Shown: one piece after another, positions 36,940 to 48,874 of the stretch
How the letters are laid out: each line of letters starts with the position of its first letter
Numbering within the stretch: the stretch's first letter is position 1
Notes under the pieces: generated by a model
Told to the model about the DNA's origin: nothing
Database searches by the model: none
What the model saw: only the letters and a program-made list of their open reading frames with translations
Assembly (NCBI RefSeq): GCF_963924675.1
Contig: NC_089225.1
Coordinates: 85,595,951-85,659,950 of the forward strand
Length of the DNA: 64,000 bases
Direction: 5' to 3'
From: Phocoena phocoena
Lineage: Eukaryota; Chordata; Mammalia; Artiodactyla; Phocoenidae
Translations under genes and position numbers: made by a program

Positions 36940-37590
36940 TAGTTTTATTTTGAAATAATTTCAAGTTTACAGAACTGTTGTGAGATTAGTACAAGGAACT
37001 TTCACATACCCTTTACTCAGTTTCACTAATTGTTAACATTTTCCCATATTTGCTTTATCATTCTCTCTGTTTATTTTTTATTTATTTATTTTTTGGAGGA
37101 AAATGTATTTTATTTTTTTTAATGGAAAGGCATTTTATTTTAAATATAGCAGTGTGTACATGTCAATCCCAAATTCCCAGTCTATCCCTCCCCTCCACCC
37201 TTCCCCGCTGGTAACCATAAATTCGTTCTCTAAGTCTGTGAGCATCCTCTCTGTTTAGAAAGGTAGATATAGGTGTAAATATTTTTTTCTGAGCTATTTG
37301 AGAATAAACTGTAGACCAGATGTTACTTTACCCCTAAAGTGTTCAGTGTATGTTTCTAAAAAAGATGGAAATTCTTTTACATAACCATAGTACAATTATC
37401 AAAATCAGGAAATAACATTGATAGAATATTATTATCTAATAATAATATGGACCTTATTCTAATTTTGGCAATTATTCCAATAATGAGATAAATAGATAGA
37501 TAGATATATCTGTCTTTTGGTCCAGGATCAATTCAGGATTGCATATTGTTTTTAGTTGTCATGAACCTCCTAATTTTATAATTAAAAACA
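36940..37590 (-). mobile_element. Old L1M 3' end, antisense, split by a younger L1
   Basis: 'gaaataatttcaagtttaca', 'attgttaacattttcccata' and, after the interruption, 'cataaccatagtacaattat' and 'tttagttgtcatgaacctcc' are consecutive parts of an L1M 3' region. Confidence 0.75.
37074..37246 (-). mobile_element. Short 5'-truncated L1 insertion
   Basis: About 170 bp of L1 3' UTR in reverse ('gtgtacatgtcaatcccaaa', 'ggtaaccataaattcgttct'), inserted in the older L1M. The exact target duplication is 'ctctctgttta' (37063-37073 and 37247-37257). Confidence 0.88.
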
Positions 37591-37760
37591 TGCATGTGTC
37601 TATTTTCTTAGATGACTGTATATAGCAATCATAAAATAAGAAATGCCATACTGAGTCATACCCACTCTCAGTCAAGCTCATTATGTTGGTGGCAATGGAT
37701 GGAGATGATTTGCAAGAGTATGGTTATTGTCCTTAGTTTAAGTTTTAAATTTTCACTGAA

Positions 37761-38053
37761 GGACTTCCCTGGTGGCGCAGTGGTTAAGAATCCACCTGCC
37801 AATGCAGGGGACATGGGTTCGATCCCTGGTCTGGAAAGATCCCACATGCTGTGGAGCAAGTAAGCCCGTGTGCCACAACTACTGAGCCCGCATGCCACAA
37901 CTACTGAAGCCCGCACACCTAGAGCCTGTGCTCCACAACAAGAGAAGCCACCACAATGAGAAGCCCGCATACCACAATGAAGAGTAGCCCCCACTCGCCA
38001 CAACTAGAGAAAGCCCATGTGCAGCAACGAAGACCCAATGCAGCCAAAAAAAG
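37761..38053 (+). mobile_element. CHR-1 SINE
   Basis: Forward long CHR-1 copy 'gacttccctggtggcgcagt' to 'aatgcagcc' plus A tail. 'aaattttcactgaa' and 'aaatttgcactgaa' are the target duplication with one difference. Confidence 0.93.
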
Positions 38054-38101
38054 AAAAATTTGCACTGAAGTTTTAAACATATGTAGTTAAAGAGTCAAAT
38101 A

Positions 38102-38301
38102 GGGCTTCCCTGGTGGCGCAGTGGTTGAGAGTCCGCTTGCCGATGCAGGGGACACGGGTTCGTGTCCCGGTTCAGGAAGATCCCACATGCCGCAGAGCGG
38201 CTGGGCCTGTCAGCCATGGCCGCTGAGCCTGTGTATCTGCAGCCTGTGCTCCACAATGGGAGAGGCCACAACAGTGAGAGGCCCGCGTACCGCAAAAAAA
38301 A
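38102..38301 (+). mobile_element. CHR-2 SINE
   Basis: Forward CHR-2 copy with target duplication 'aaagagtcaaata' (38089-38101 and 38302-38314). Its right duplication is also the left duplication of the next SINE. Confidence 0.95.
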
Positions 38302-38320
38302 AAAGAGTCAAATAATTCCA

Positions 38321-38513
38321 GGGACTTACCTGGCGATCCAGTGGTTAAGACTTAGACTTCCAATGCAGGGGTTACAGGTTCTATCCCTGGTTGGGGAGAT
38401 AAGATCCTACATGCCTCATGACCAAAAAACCAAAACATAAAACAGAAGCAATATTGTAACAAATTCAATAAAGACTTAAAAAAAATGGTCCACATTAAAA
38501 AAAAAATGTAAAG
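38321..38513 (+). mobile_element. Short SINE with unique 3' tail sequence
   Basis: Starts 'gggacttacctggcgatcca', has the Bov-tA-like head, then 'agaagcaatattgtaacaaa', 'ttcaataaagacttaaaaaa' and 'atggtccacatt', and ends in A. The target duplication 'aaaagagtcaaataattcca' is at 38301-38320 and about 38515-38534. The tail containing AATAAA is shared by a long cetartiodactyl SINE subfamily. Confidence 0.9.
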
Positions 38514-38534
38514 AAAAAGAGTCAAATAATTCCA

Positions 38535-39364
38535 AAATGTATCTTATGAGGAAAAAAAAATAGCAGCCTCTACCTTGACTTTTTTATTTTCTCCATTTCT
38601 CATTTCTCAGAAGCAAATATGTTAAAATATCTTAGCTGATTCTTTTGATATTTACCTTCATGTACCTAAATAACACGCTTATATTACTATATAATTTTAG
38701 GGGAACTTATACAAAATGTATTGATTTCCTGCTGTGGAAGATGCTATGGCAGATGAGAACATACCCTTCCCATATATCTGACCTCCTAATACAGTCATAC
38801 CATAATTTTGTTTAGATTAATATTTGGAGTTATTGTTTTTATTGCTATAAAGTGCTACTGATAGCTGATATTATATGACAACTTTTCCTTTTCTGCCCAA
38901 ATTTGCTTTCCTTGGACTTAATAATTATCTTACTTTTTGTATTTGCTTATTTTTCTATGTATATATCACTAATTCAAGGCCAAATTCCTCTAGCTGTCTA
39001 AATCTCTTTTTATTATATTCAGCTGTATTATGTCTTTTAACAATTTATCTTCTTGACAAAACCTCTCCCAGAACTCTCTGACCTTCTTCAATGTGAACAA
39101 GTTGCCCCTCTCTATCTGGAGACCATTGTCATCAGGCATCTCTCTTTATTGTCATTCTGAGGATTCTCATACCCTTTCTCCTTTGTTGCATCCCCATTTC
39201 CTCTATTTCATGTCTTTCTCTTTCTTTTTTCTCTCTGTTTTCTGGCACTGTCAGTTTTTGAGATTTTTGACAGTTTTAATGTGTAAATTGAATCATGTCT
39301 TTGTCGTCTCCACTGCTGGCTTTAGATTCAGCTTTCCTTGTAATTTTCAAAGACTCGAGATACA
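38535..39364. other. Unassigned intergenic DNA
   Basis: AT-rich. Open frames at 38875-39386 have no recognisable domain and no support as exons. Confidence 0.5.
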
Positions 39365-39810
39365 ACACATGCTACAACATGGATGAACCTTGAGGACATT
39401 ATTCTAATGAAATAAACCAGTCACAAAAGAACAAATATCCTGTGATTCCACTTATATAAAATACCTAGAGTAGTCAAATTCATTGATATTTTATGGAAAG
39501 TAAAATGGTGGTTGCCATGAGCTGGGGAGAGGGAAGAATGGTAAATTATTGTTTAATAGATATGGAGTTTCAGTTTCATAAGAAGAAAAGAGTTCTGTGG
39601 ATTGATGGCAGTGAAATTAGCATAACAACATGAATTAAAAAAAATTTTTTTTTGGTCATGCTGGCATGCAGGATCTTAGTTCCCTGACTATGTGGGATCG
39701 AACCTGTGCCCCCTGCAGTAGAAGTGTGGAGCGCTAACCACTGGACTGCCAGGGTATTCCCCAACAATGTGAATGTTTTTAATGCCACTGAAGTGTACAC
39801 TTAAAAATGC
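39365..39810 (+). mobile_element. L1 3' end, split by a SINE
   Basis: 'caacatggatgaaccttgag', 'tggtggttgccatgagctgg' and, after a SINE, 'aatgccactgaagtgtacac' and 'ttaaaaatg' are the L1MB/MA-type 3' end in forward orientation. Confidence 0.8.
39638..39762 (-). mobile_element. Short tRNA-derived SINE inside L1
   Basis: Reverse short SINE ('gggatcgaacctgtgccccc', 'ccactggactgccaggg'). 'aacaacatgaat' and 'caacaatgtgaat' flank it as a diverged target duplication. Confidence 0.85.
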
Positions 39811-41200
39811 TTAAGATAGAGCAAGATGGGGGATAGGAAGACTTCTATCATTCTCTCCCTCATGGACACACCAATTCAACAACACTACCTGGACCAATTC
39901 CCTTTGTGAGAGATCCAGAAATCAATTCAGAGGACTCTACTACCAAGGCAAGAGCAAAACCAGCTGTACTGAAGCTGGTAGGAGAATTTGAGGCTCCATT
40001 TTGCCATAATCCCTCCCTTTGGTACAGTGCTACATGACTGGGAGTAAAACCCCAGCTCCCAGCTTCTCCTTGGAGAAGGAAAGAAAGGATTAGACTGAAC
40101 ATCCAACATTCTGACCATGTACTGGTTTCTTCCTTGCCTGAATCTGAGTGCTGGTATGGAAAGACCCTATGTTAGGGGCCATTAAAAGCAAATGCAGCTC
40201 TTTGGATTAACATGCAAGCACTCACCATAGCCTTTCCTCCTGGCTCAGTATTGAGTTAGAGGATGAAAAAAGTCTTAAATCTCAGCTTCTCCCTGGGGAG
40301 GGAAAGTGGTGGGCCATACATCAAAGACTCCAATTTTTTTGTAGTGCTGTCTGAGAGACTGATATCTGTCTCACCCACCTCAGAGCACTGGTGGGACTGG
40401 CATAATGTAGACTCCTGAAGGTCCTTGAGAACAAGGGCGAAGGCTTGGATTAGTACACAGTCACCCACCAGAGCTCCTCAAAGCAGAGTGAGCAGAAGAA
40501 AAGTCCCAAATACCAGCTTCTCCCTGGGCAGGGAAAGGATTAACAAAATGGCAATATCAAGTCCTAATCTATTGATAGTTACTTTAAATGTAAATGGATT
40601 AAATTCTCCAATCAAAAGACAGAGAGTGGCTGAATGGGTAAAAAGACAAGATCTAACTATATGCTGTGTACAGGAGACACACTTTAGATTTAAAGATACA
40701 CATGGACTGAAAGTGAAGAGTAGACAAAGATATTCCATGCAAGTGGTAACCAAAAGAGAGCAGGAGTGGTCAGAATTACATCAGACAAAATATACTTTGT
40801 CAAAACTGTCACAAGAGGCTAAGAAGGACATTACATGATGCAAGGGTCAAATCATGAAGAAGATGCAACAATATAAATACGTATATATCCAACATTACAG
40901 CACCGAAATATATAAAGCAAACATTGACAGAACTGAAGGGAGAAGTAGACAGCAATACAATAACAGTAGGAGATTTTAATACAACACTTTCAATAATAGA
41001 TAGAACATCCAGACAGAAACCTGTAAGGAAACACTGGACTTGGACTACACTTTAGACCAAATGTCCCTAACAGACATATATAGAAATTTAATCCAACAGC
41101 CACAGGATATACATTCTCCTCAAGCACACACAGAACATTCTCCAGGACCGATCATATGTTGGGCCACAAAGCAAAGATACCCCTTCTACATTCCAAGTTA
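39811..41200 (+). mobile_element. Old L1M 5' region and ORF2 N-terminal part
   Basis: Begins with L1M-like leader sequence ('agagcaagatgggggatagg', 'caccaattcaacaacactac'). From about 40540 it encodes the start of L1 ORF2, the endonuclease domain: the open stretch 40425-40838 contains TLNVNGLNSPIKRQRVAEWV and CCVQETHFRFKDTH. Here the Asn of VNGLN and Glu of QETH correspond to known endonuclease active-site positions. Later pieces follow in broken frames to about 41200. ORF1 is missing, so the element is internally deleted. Confidence 0.82.
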
Positions 41201-41705
41201 TAGGTGACAGTTTTGCTAATTGGTCTGCACATAATTCAGGCCACTTTTTCTCAGCTTCCAATAGCAAGTTCTTCAGTGTTCTTCAAGCCTTCACTAATTA
41301 TCCCCTTGAAATCCTTCCATATTTTGCCTGCCACTGAATCCCAAAGCCAATGCCATATATTTTAGGTTTTTATTAGGGCAACATCCTACTTCTAGGTACC
41401 AAATTCTGGTTTGGTCACCTATTGATATGTAACAAACTACCTCAAACTTAGTGGCTTAAAATGACAGCTATTTTTTTTTTTTTTTTTTTTTTTTTTAATG
41501 ACAGCTATTTTATTATCTCTCATTGCTCTGTGTGTTGATTGGGAACACCTGTGCAGTTCTTCTACTGGCATTTTTTGTGGTCTTTCTCATGGCTGCAGTC
41601 AGATGGTAACTGGAATCCTTGGGCAGCTGGGGCTCCCTCTCTGTGTAGTCTCAGACTCTTTTCTTCATGTGACCTCTCTATATCACCTTTCTAGTAGGGT
41701 AGCTG
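41201..41705 (+). repeat. LTR-like ancient repeat with a poly(T) insertion
   Basis: 'gtaacaaactacctcaaact' and 'tagtggcttaaaatgacagc' match a widespread mammalian repeat that I believe to be ERV-LTR derived (class uncertain). At 41474-41496 a pure T tract is inserted, flanked by 'aatgacagctattt' (41460-41473 and 41497-41510). The region upstream of 41390 is unassigned. Confidence 0.5.
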
Positions 41706-41711
41706 GACTTT

Positions 41712-41870
41712 TTCTTTCTTTCTTTCTTTCTTTTTGCTGCTCTGGGTCTTTGTTGTGGTGTGTGGGCTTAGTTGTGGTATGTGGGATCTTAGTTCCCCAA
41801 CCGGGGATTGAACCCGGGGCCCTCACATTGGGAGCATGGAGTCTTAACCACTGGACTGCCAGGGAAATCC
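41712..41870 (-). mobile_element. Short SINE with (TTTC)n tail
   Basis: Reverse SINE with 'gggattgaacccggggccct' and 'ggactgccagggaaatcc'. Its A tail has become a (TTTC)n microsatellite at about 41705-41732. 'ctggacttttt'/'ctgaacttctt' flank it. Confidence 0.85.
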
Positions 41871-42039
41871 CTGAACTTCTTATATGGGGTTTCTTGACTT
41901 CCCAAACTGAATGTTCCAAGAGAGAGAAAAGAGAAGCAGTCAATCCTCCTAAAGGCTAGAATTGGTATTGTGTCACTTCTGGCACATTTTATTGGATATC
42001 TGGAGTTAGCGTAGGAGGGAACTATAAAGAAGGCATGGA

Positions 42040-42225
42040 GCTTCCCTCGTGACGCAGTGGTTGAGCGTCCGCCTGCCGATGCAGGGGACACGGGTTTGCG
42101 CCCCGGTCCGGGAAGATCCCACATGCTGTGGAGCGGCTGGGCCCGTGAGCCATGGCCGCTGAGCCTGCGCGTCCGGAGCCTCAGTGAGAAGCCACAACAG
42201 TGAGAGGCCTGTGTACCGCAAAAAA
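42040..42225 (+). mobile_element. CHR-2 SINE with internal deletion
   Basis: Forward CHR-2 copy with target duplication 'aaagaaggcatgga' (42026-42039 and 42226-42239). About 20 bases of the body around the usual 'tgtgctccgcaac' segment are missing after 'gtccggagcc'. Confidence 0.94.
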
Positions 42226-42239
42226 AAAGAAGGCATGGA

Positions 42240-43074
42240 TACCATAGGCATGCACTTTGGCAGGTGTCTTTGAACACTAGATACCACATGGTGTTGTGGT
42301 GAGATGTTTTCTATTTGAAAACAGCAAGAATGGGGTACTATTCCTTAATGAAAGACATGATTGTATTATGTTTTGCTCTAGTTCAGCTAGGAACCTTCCT
42401 ACATATGTTTAAGTATGTGTGTGTGTGTGTGTGTAGATAGATATTTGAAAATTTGAAAATGCAGGTAGTCACTGCTTTATGACAGATAATTTAGAGAACA
42501 TTAACATTTTGTTAGGTGAAATGATATGGGGGAGAATGTGACATAATAAACACTTGACTGGAAGCCAAAGAATTCCTCATCTAAGCTAAGAATTACGACA
42601 ATACAGTAGTGTGACCTTGGACAAGCTCAAACTTTTCTGGATCTTAGTCTCATTTGTAAGAACCCTTTCATGTTGGAAAGGGACTTTTCACTGATCTATA
42701 CCGACATTAGACTAATGTTTTAGGACTATTTTAGGACTAATCATCTGTTGTACTCTTACATCTCTCAAGATTGAGCTGAAGTATTACATCCTCTGGGATG
42801 CCTTCACCCAAATTAAATCACAACCTTTGTAGAGTGATGTGAAGTTCTCAGAGTTATAGCAGCCAAATTATGCAAAAAGTTTCAGATGTTGTATTCATAG
42901 AACAAGTGATGTGCTAAATCAAACAACAATTCAAAGTATTTAGCAATGGGCTGAAAACATCAACTTTGTCATTTTTAGTTTCTGTTTTTCATCATGAATA
43001 TGAAAAATAGGTGAATTTCTCTATGTAGATGCCTCTTTTTATAGTTGCTTAAATTCATGTAATCATATCTTTTT
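42240..43074. other. Unassigned intergenic DNA with short (GT)n
   Basis: (GT)n at about 42415-42434. No gene or named repeat. Confidence 0.55.
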
Positions 43075-43480
43075 TAGTCAGAGTAGACTAACTGCTAAAA
43101 CAAACAATCCCAACATTTCAGTGGCTTAACATAATAAAAGTTTGGTTTTTGCTCATGCAATAATTCAACATAGGTGTTCCTGGACAAATAGTTCCTAGGC
43201 GGCTCTCTTCTTTCAGTCCTTATGTTCTTGGGGGCTTCTTCATTCTATTGGCGGGTGAGGTGAGAGAGAGAGAGGATTGCACATGAGAGATCTTTATGTT
43301 CTTTTTCTCTGCCTGCATTCTGTTGGCCAGAACTCAATCACATAGCTCCTCATAACTGCAGGGGTGGCTGGGAAATGTAGTTTTGCTATGTGCCCAGAAA
43401 AGAGAAAGATTAGATTGCTATGTGTTAGTTGGTGAGCAGCTAGCACCCTCTGTGCCAGTGTCCATCTTTCGTTATATTTT
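43075..43480 (-). repeat. LTR-like ancient repeat (tentative)
   Basis: 'catttcagtggcttaacata', 'ttggccagaactcaatcaca' and 'gctatgtgcccagaaaagag' occur in the order of a common mammalian repeat, probably LTR-derived. Family and orientation are uncertain. Confidence 0.45.
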
Positions 43481-43879
43481 ACTCCCTAGGCCTCTGACAT
43501 TTATATATCTGTATGTGCTTTCTATTTTTTACCTTAGTATTAGAGACATGTGAGTAGAGGGAATAGAGAGAAGTGTTTGGATGGGTTTCAAAGGATCTTC
43601 TACTGTATCAATGAACCTTTGTGTTTATGGTAGAGTGACTGGGGTTATGGCCTCAGGGTGGGTTGAGGAGAAGGAGACTTCTTGGTGAATAGTTTCTCTG
43701 ATTCAAAAAATGCTCCTTTAGAAAAAAAGTCTTAGTTTAAAACTGATAATTCATTACCAGCTAAAACGCTGCTTTATAGTAATTCCTTTAATTCCCGGTG
43801 CATTAAAATCCAAAGTGATTGGCAGATTGTAGTCTGAAGAACAGAAAAAAAATAAATTTCACTGTTTGCATGATTTTGC
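43481..43879. other. Unassigned intergenic DNA
   Basis: No gene or clear repeat. Confidence 0.5.
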
Positions 43880-44092
43880 TTTTTTTTTTTTTTTTTGTGC
43901 GGTACGCGGGCCTCTCACTATTTGTGGCCTCTCCCGTTGTGGAGCACAGGCTCCGGACGGGCAGGCTCAGCGGCCATGGCTCATGGGCCTAGCCGCTCTG
44001 CGGCATGTGGGATCTTCTCGGACTGGGCCACGAAACCGTGTCTCCTGCATCGGCAGGTGGACTCTCAACCACTGCGCCACCAGGGAAGCCCC
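43880..44092 (-). mobile_element. CHR-2 SINE
   Basis: Reverse CHR-2 copy from 'gtgcggtacgcgggcctctc' to 'gcgccaccagggaagcc'. Short 'gatttt' repeats at both ends may be the target duplication. Confidence 0.93.
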
Positions 44093-45239
44093 GATTTTAC
44101 ATCTTGATAGCTCCGTTGGGTCCTTTCTGTTTTCACCCTAAATAGCCAGAGGCCTTAGAAACACAGAACTGCTCATTTTCTAGCCCACTAGAGGTAGTGC
44201 CAGCCAGTACTTTGATGATTGGGCTTCCTGAGGCTCACACGGTCAGATTTGTGAAGCGCAAGCAAGGTATTTCAGTAACGGGGCAAAATTCACTTCCAAG
44301 GAGGGGAAATGTCAGCCATGTTGCTAGTTCATGTCAACATAGATCAGTGGAAAGATAGTCTCCCTGACCATGTGCAGAAGGCTGTGTCCTTTTTTTGGCT
44401 AGCTCTCCACATCTGTCACTAATATAAATGAATCTTAGTAGAACACGTCGAAGATGAAAAAGACAAAAAGGAGACATCATATTTTTTATTGTCTTTATGT
44501 TAAACAGTGTCTTGTTTCTAGAAATGCTTTAAATTTGAAAACTGACTAAGCTGGAGTTGTTTGGGATGGAGAGGGTATAGAAAATGTCAAAATTTAACTG
44601 CCGTCCTCGAGTCTACCAGTGACTGCAGACTAAATTACAAAAACAGAGTTGAATGGGGTCTTTTTCAAGCTTACAATGAGTCTGTTTTAGTCTCACTGAT
44701 ATTTTTGCCAAAGATTTTTTTCCTTGCATTCTAATTAGATCCTTCTCCGATTTAGCCTTACTTAATCTTCTACTTTGAAAACTCTTATCAAATATCGCCT
44801 AATGGTTGCATTTAGAATGAAAAAATAAGGAACTTTATTCCTGTTATCAACATAAAACTAATGCCTACTACTAACTAACTAGTTTGGGGGCAAGTTACTG
44901 AAATTCTCCAGGACTTACTTTTTCTACCTCTGATACATGATGATTCTGAACTAAATATTCTCCGAGGTTCCTTTCAGTTGTAATGATCTATGGCGTTTCC
45001 GAATCTTCTGAGGTGAGAAGGAATATAGTGGCTTATATTTTTCAGAGGGCCCAATTAATAGTTCCCCAGTTCTCTAACCAGATTCTGTACAAACCGAAAG
45101 AAGGCTGGAGGCTAAAACGTCACTCTATTCTGATGGAGGACTTCTGTCCTCTGTGGGTAGCTCAGTCCCAGTAGGAAAAAGGAAAGCTGATCTGCACATG
45201 CCCAGTTTATTCACCTCAAATTTACTCATCAGACAAATC
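44093..45239. other. Unassigned intergenic DNA
   Basis: No gene or clear repeat in about 1.1 kb. Confidence 0.5.
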
Positions 45240-45480
45240 ACTTCTGTATCCCAGAGGTGGAGACAGGAAGGGACAGAGAGAAGCCAGGAGCAGAATGCAG
45301 TAGACTTCCACTGCCTTGGAAAGCAGCATCAGGAATGGAAGAATCATTTCCTGCTAATGATATGTTAGAGCAGAAGATACAAACTGGGAGATATATATCG
45401 GTAACTGTGGGTCAGATCATGGAGGCTTTTGAAATAAAAGGCAATAGGGAGTCACTGTAGGTACTTGAGAAGGAGCAAAC
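45240..45480 (+). repeat. Ancient mammalian repeat fragment (family not assigned)
   Basis: 'gtgggtcagatcatggaggc' followed by 'ggcaatagggagtcactgta' matches a common ancient repeat ending also seen in related form at 19950-20390. I cannot name it with confidence. Confidence 0.45.
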
Positions 45481-47383
45481 TGAGAACAATTTAAAGAAAA
45501 GCACAACTCAGTAATAAATTAAAAAAAAAGTTTGGAGAGCAAAGAGGGACTGGATGTTAGAAAAGGAAAGAAGTAATTAAGGCTTAGGCATTTTGTTTTT
45601 GGAAGACATACTTCGAGAATGAAAAAGAAATACAGGAACAGGGTTATCTTGTGTTGATCCAGAGGATAGAGTTATATAATCTAGAGTGGAAGTTACGCTA
45701 ATATTGAAAACTTTGGTTCAGTGTAAGGAAGAGCTCAGGATTAGAGGTGTTGAACTGTGTATTAGGCTCTCAGTCAGGTTTTTCATAGGGAAAAAGTCAC
45801 CACTGTGAGTCACGTCTGGTCTACTTTCATGTTTTCTTTGACTTCAGGCAGTGTTTTAAAACATTTGAATAAGCAGTTAATATTTAGTAATTTAAAAAAG
45901 TCTGGATTTCAGGTTCTTCTTGAACTAGCACTACTGGACCTACCTGAAGACAACAGTTGGACAGAGCTCTGTAAGGTCTTCCCCATGTAGACAAGGCGTG
46001 TGCTTTACTGTTTGCCACAGTCCTCACCATTCCTTATTGTATGGCATCTATTTTTCTCATTACCTGCCTGGTCCCTATGTAGGCATTTGACTTATCAACA
46101 ATTGTTGTATTGGGAATTTCTACACTGAGAAGGAAAATGAATTCAGTAGCTCTTGACTCACAGCTTCTCTGATTCCAAGTTCTTTGGACATTTATGTATA
46201 ACTTAATCTCGTTTTAAATCAGACCAGTTTCCTTCTGTGATGTGTTATTTTCATTATCATTTTTTCATCTCATTATTTCATTTTCATTGTTCTGGTAATA
46301 TTTTTTTTTGCTTTAGAGAAACTATGTGAGGTTTTCAACTGGCATTAAGCATAAAAATGGTGAACAGGATCTGTAGATAGGCCTAAGCCCACGCAAGTAG
46401 GGACGTGGCCAAATTAGCTAGAGGCACTACTTCTCCCTCGCAGTGCTCCATCACTGAGAATGGGGGCTCCCCTGAATACTTGCTGTAGGTGCATTGTCCC
46501 AGCTTGCCCTCCCAAGCCACTATTTAACAGGGCCTCACAGCACCCTACATGGTTCCTGGTTGGCCTATTGGACTGCTAAGCATGGCTTAATTTTTGAGAA
46601 GTGATTCCAAAGCCATGACAGAGTGGTTATATAGTCCATAGTCAGCACAAAGAAACCTGATCCACGAGGAAGTAGATAAGGCAGGGAATGATTCTAGAGA
46701 AGCTAGGAAGAGAATGCAAAGGATGTCAGGGGATAGAAACAAGGGGAGGCCAGATGGTCAAGGGGGCATCAGTAGGGCAGAGGATGGACTGGCAGGAGAG
46801 GGACAGAGCAAAGTGTGGGTGCATTACAGAGTGGGTGCAGGAGAAACTTTGTCAAGTAGGGATTCTGATTACTGTTGTCACCTTTACGGATAATTTGGTA
46901 CTGGGCTGGAGGTGGGTTAATTTTGTGTTTGCCTCATCTCGTTGACTGACCATGGCTTGTATCTCATTTCTTTATAAGTATTGACAGAGAGCTGATAAAT
47001 TGATGAACACTTGATATTATGACAAAAGGAAAAGAAACCCTAGATACTAAGGAATATGTATATTAATAATGATAAAACCACTACAATACAACATATATAT
47101 ATACAGCACTTTCCTCATAGGGTGGCTTTTCACTCACAGATATTGCCCCATCTCTGGGATATGTCCCAGAAAACGAAATAGAGTATATACCCTTGGGTAT
47201 CACCAAACTAAAGCCCATGATGGGTCCCAAGGCTCATGCTACAATAAAGCCTCTTTTTCTTCCATGACATAAATATCAAATATCAGAGCCATATGTCAAC
47301 CTGTTACTTCCCTTTAATAATTTTTTTTAAATAAACATTATGTTGATGTTAGAGAAGAACTGGATTGTCAAACCTGCATCTTT
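45481..47383. other. Unassigned intergenic DNA
   Basis: About 1.9 kb without a gene or nameable repeat. A short (AT)n tract is at about 47092-47102. Confidence 0.5.
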
Positions 47384-47512
47384 ATTTATTTATTTGTTTA
47401 TTTTTTGGCCACACCACGCGGCATGTGGGACATTAATTCCCTGACAGGAATCAAACCCGTGCCCCCTGCACTGGAAGTGTGGAATCTTAACTACTGGACC
47501 ACCAGGGAAGTC
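47384..47512 (-). mobile_element. Short tRNA-derived SINE
   Basis: Reverse short SINE ('ttttggccacaccacgcggc', 'ggaccaccagggaagtcc') with an (ATTT)n-type tail. 'cctgcatctttat'/'cctgctttaat' flank it. Confidence 0.87.
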
Positions 47513-48649
47513 CCCCTGCTTTAATAATTTATATCAACCACAAACATTTAACTAAATGTAAATTCCAACATATGATAATTGGCAAGTTTGCAGTATGCTA
47601 GAGTTTATCTAGTGATTGCATGTATACGCCTTTTAAAATTCCTCATAACACCGTGATGAGACATGACTTCCAATCATAAATTGCATGCTCCTGCCACTGT
47701 ACTGTACCGCCTTTCTGCTGCTCTTAGCAGTTCCTGGGTTTTGCTAAAATGCATTTTCTCTAAGCCCTTCAATATAGCAAATCACCACAAAATGGATTGT
47801 GTACTCCCCAAAGAATAATGTTATAATTGAGTGTTGCCTTCTTCACTTAAAACATGAAATACCGTATTAAATAAATCAAAGATTAACTACAGTGTTTCCT
47901 CTTTAAAAGATAATAAAATTAAGTCCTATAAAATGGAAAGGAATGTCTATATGTGTTGATTACACAAGGGCTCAAATATAGCATAGTTTATATAAAGTTT
48001 GGAAAAATTCTAGCTCTCCTTTATCGTAAATACCACCCACCTAAAGTGAATATTCTGGTTAAAATAACCATCAATTAGGTGTGCAAGACAGACCTATGTA
48101 TTTTAATGAAACAGAGTACAAAAATATTCAATGACAGGGTTTTAGGTTCTACATTACAACTAACCTTTCAGAAACCAACACTCGTGTAGTTTTAGTTTAG
48201 CATCAAAGATGAAAATCCATAATTATCTGAATAGATTATTAAAAATACTCATATATGTTTGTGTGAGGCTGAATTTTTTCATATCCTTTAACCATAAAAA
48301 CAAATTAAATGCATAAACAGACATGAAAATCCAACAATCTTCTCAAAAGACCGACAAGAATGCAACTTGCAAAAATGTAAAATGAAAAGAGATCCACTCT
48401 TCTCACTACACTATTTTATTTTGGAAATAGTTATTTTTATAAAAATATACTATTTCTTTTGACATGTAATGGGTTATTAATATTATTCTAAATGAATAAA
48501 TAAATATTTTTTAAACTTAAAAAATGTAACCATCAGTTAAACATTTATTTAGTAATTATTTTCCTGTCATTTTAGACTTAGGAGAACTTTTGTGGTATTA
48601 TTTTTATGATCTGCATCTTTCAAAAGTTGGGCAGAACAGATGGTTGTTG
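47513..48649. other. Unassigned AT-rich intergenic DNA
   Basis: No gene or clear repeat was found. Confidence 0.5.
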
Positions 48650-48860
48650 CATTCTGTTGCAGGTTGGGGTCTCTGGGAAGCAGACTCGAAGATGGAGTTT
48701 GGCATACAGGATGTTTTTTATGGAAAGGCATTGGGATCAATGCCCTGTGGAAGGGTGGAGGAGGGAGGCAAAGGGAGAAGGAGAGCTGAACTAAGAGCTG
48801 CGCTGGCACACTCCACAGGGGGCTGTGGGGTGAAAATGGCTCATCAGAGTTTTACTGCGT
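48650..48860 (-). repeat. LTR-like fragment (tentative)
   Basis: 'caggttggggtctctgggaa' and 'gcatacaggatgttttttat' resemble the polyadenylation-side part of an ERVL-class LTR in reverse. No coding sequence. Confidence 0.35.
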
Positions 48861-48874
48861 TAGGGTAAATTATG

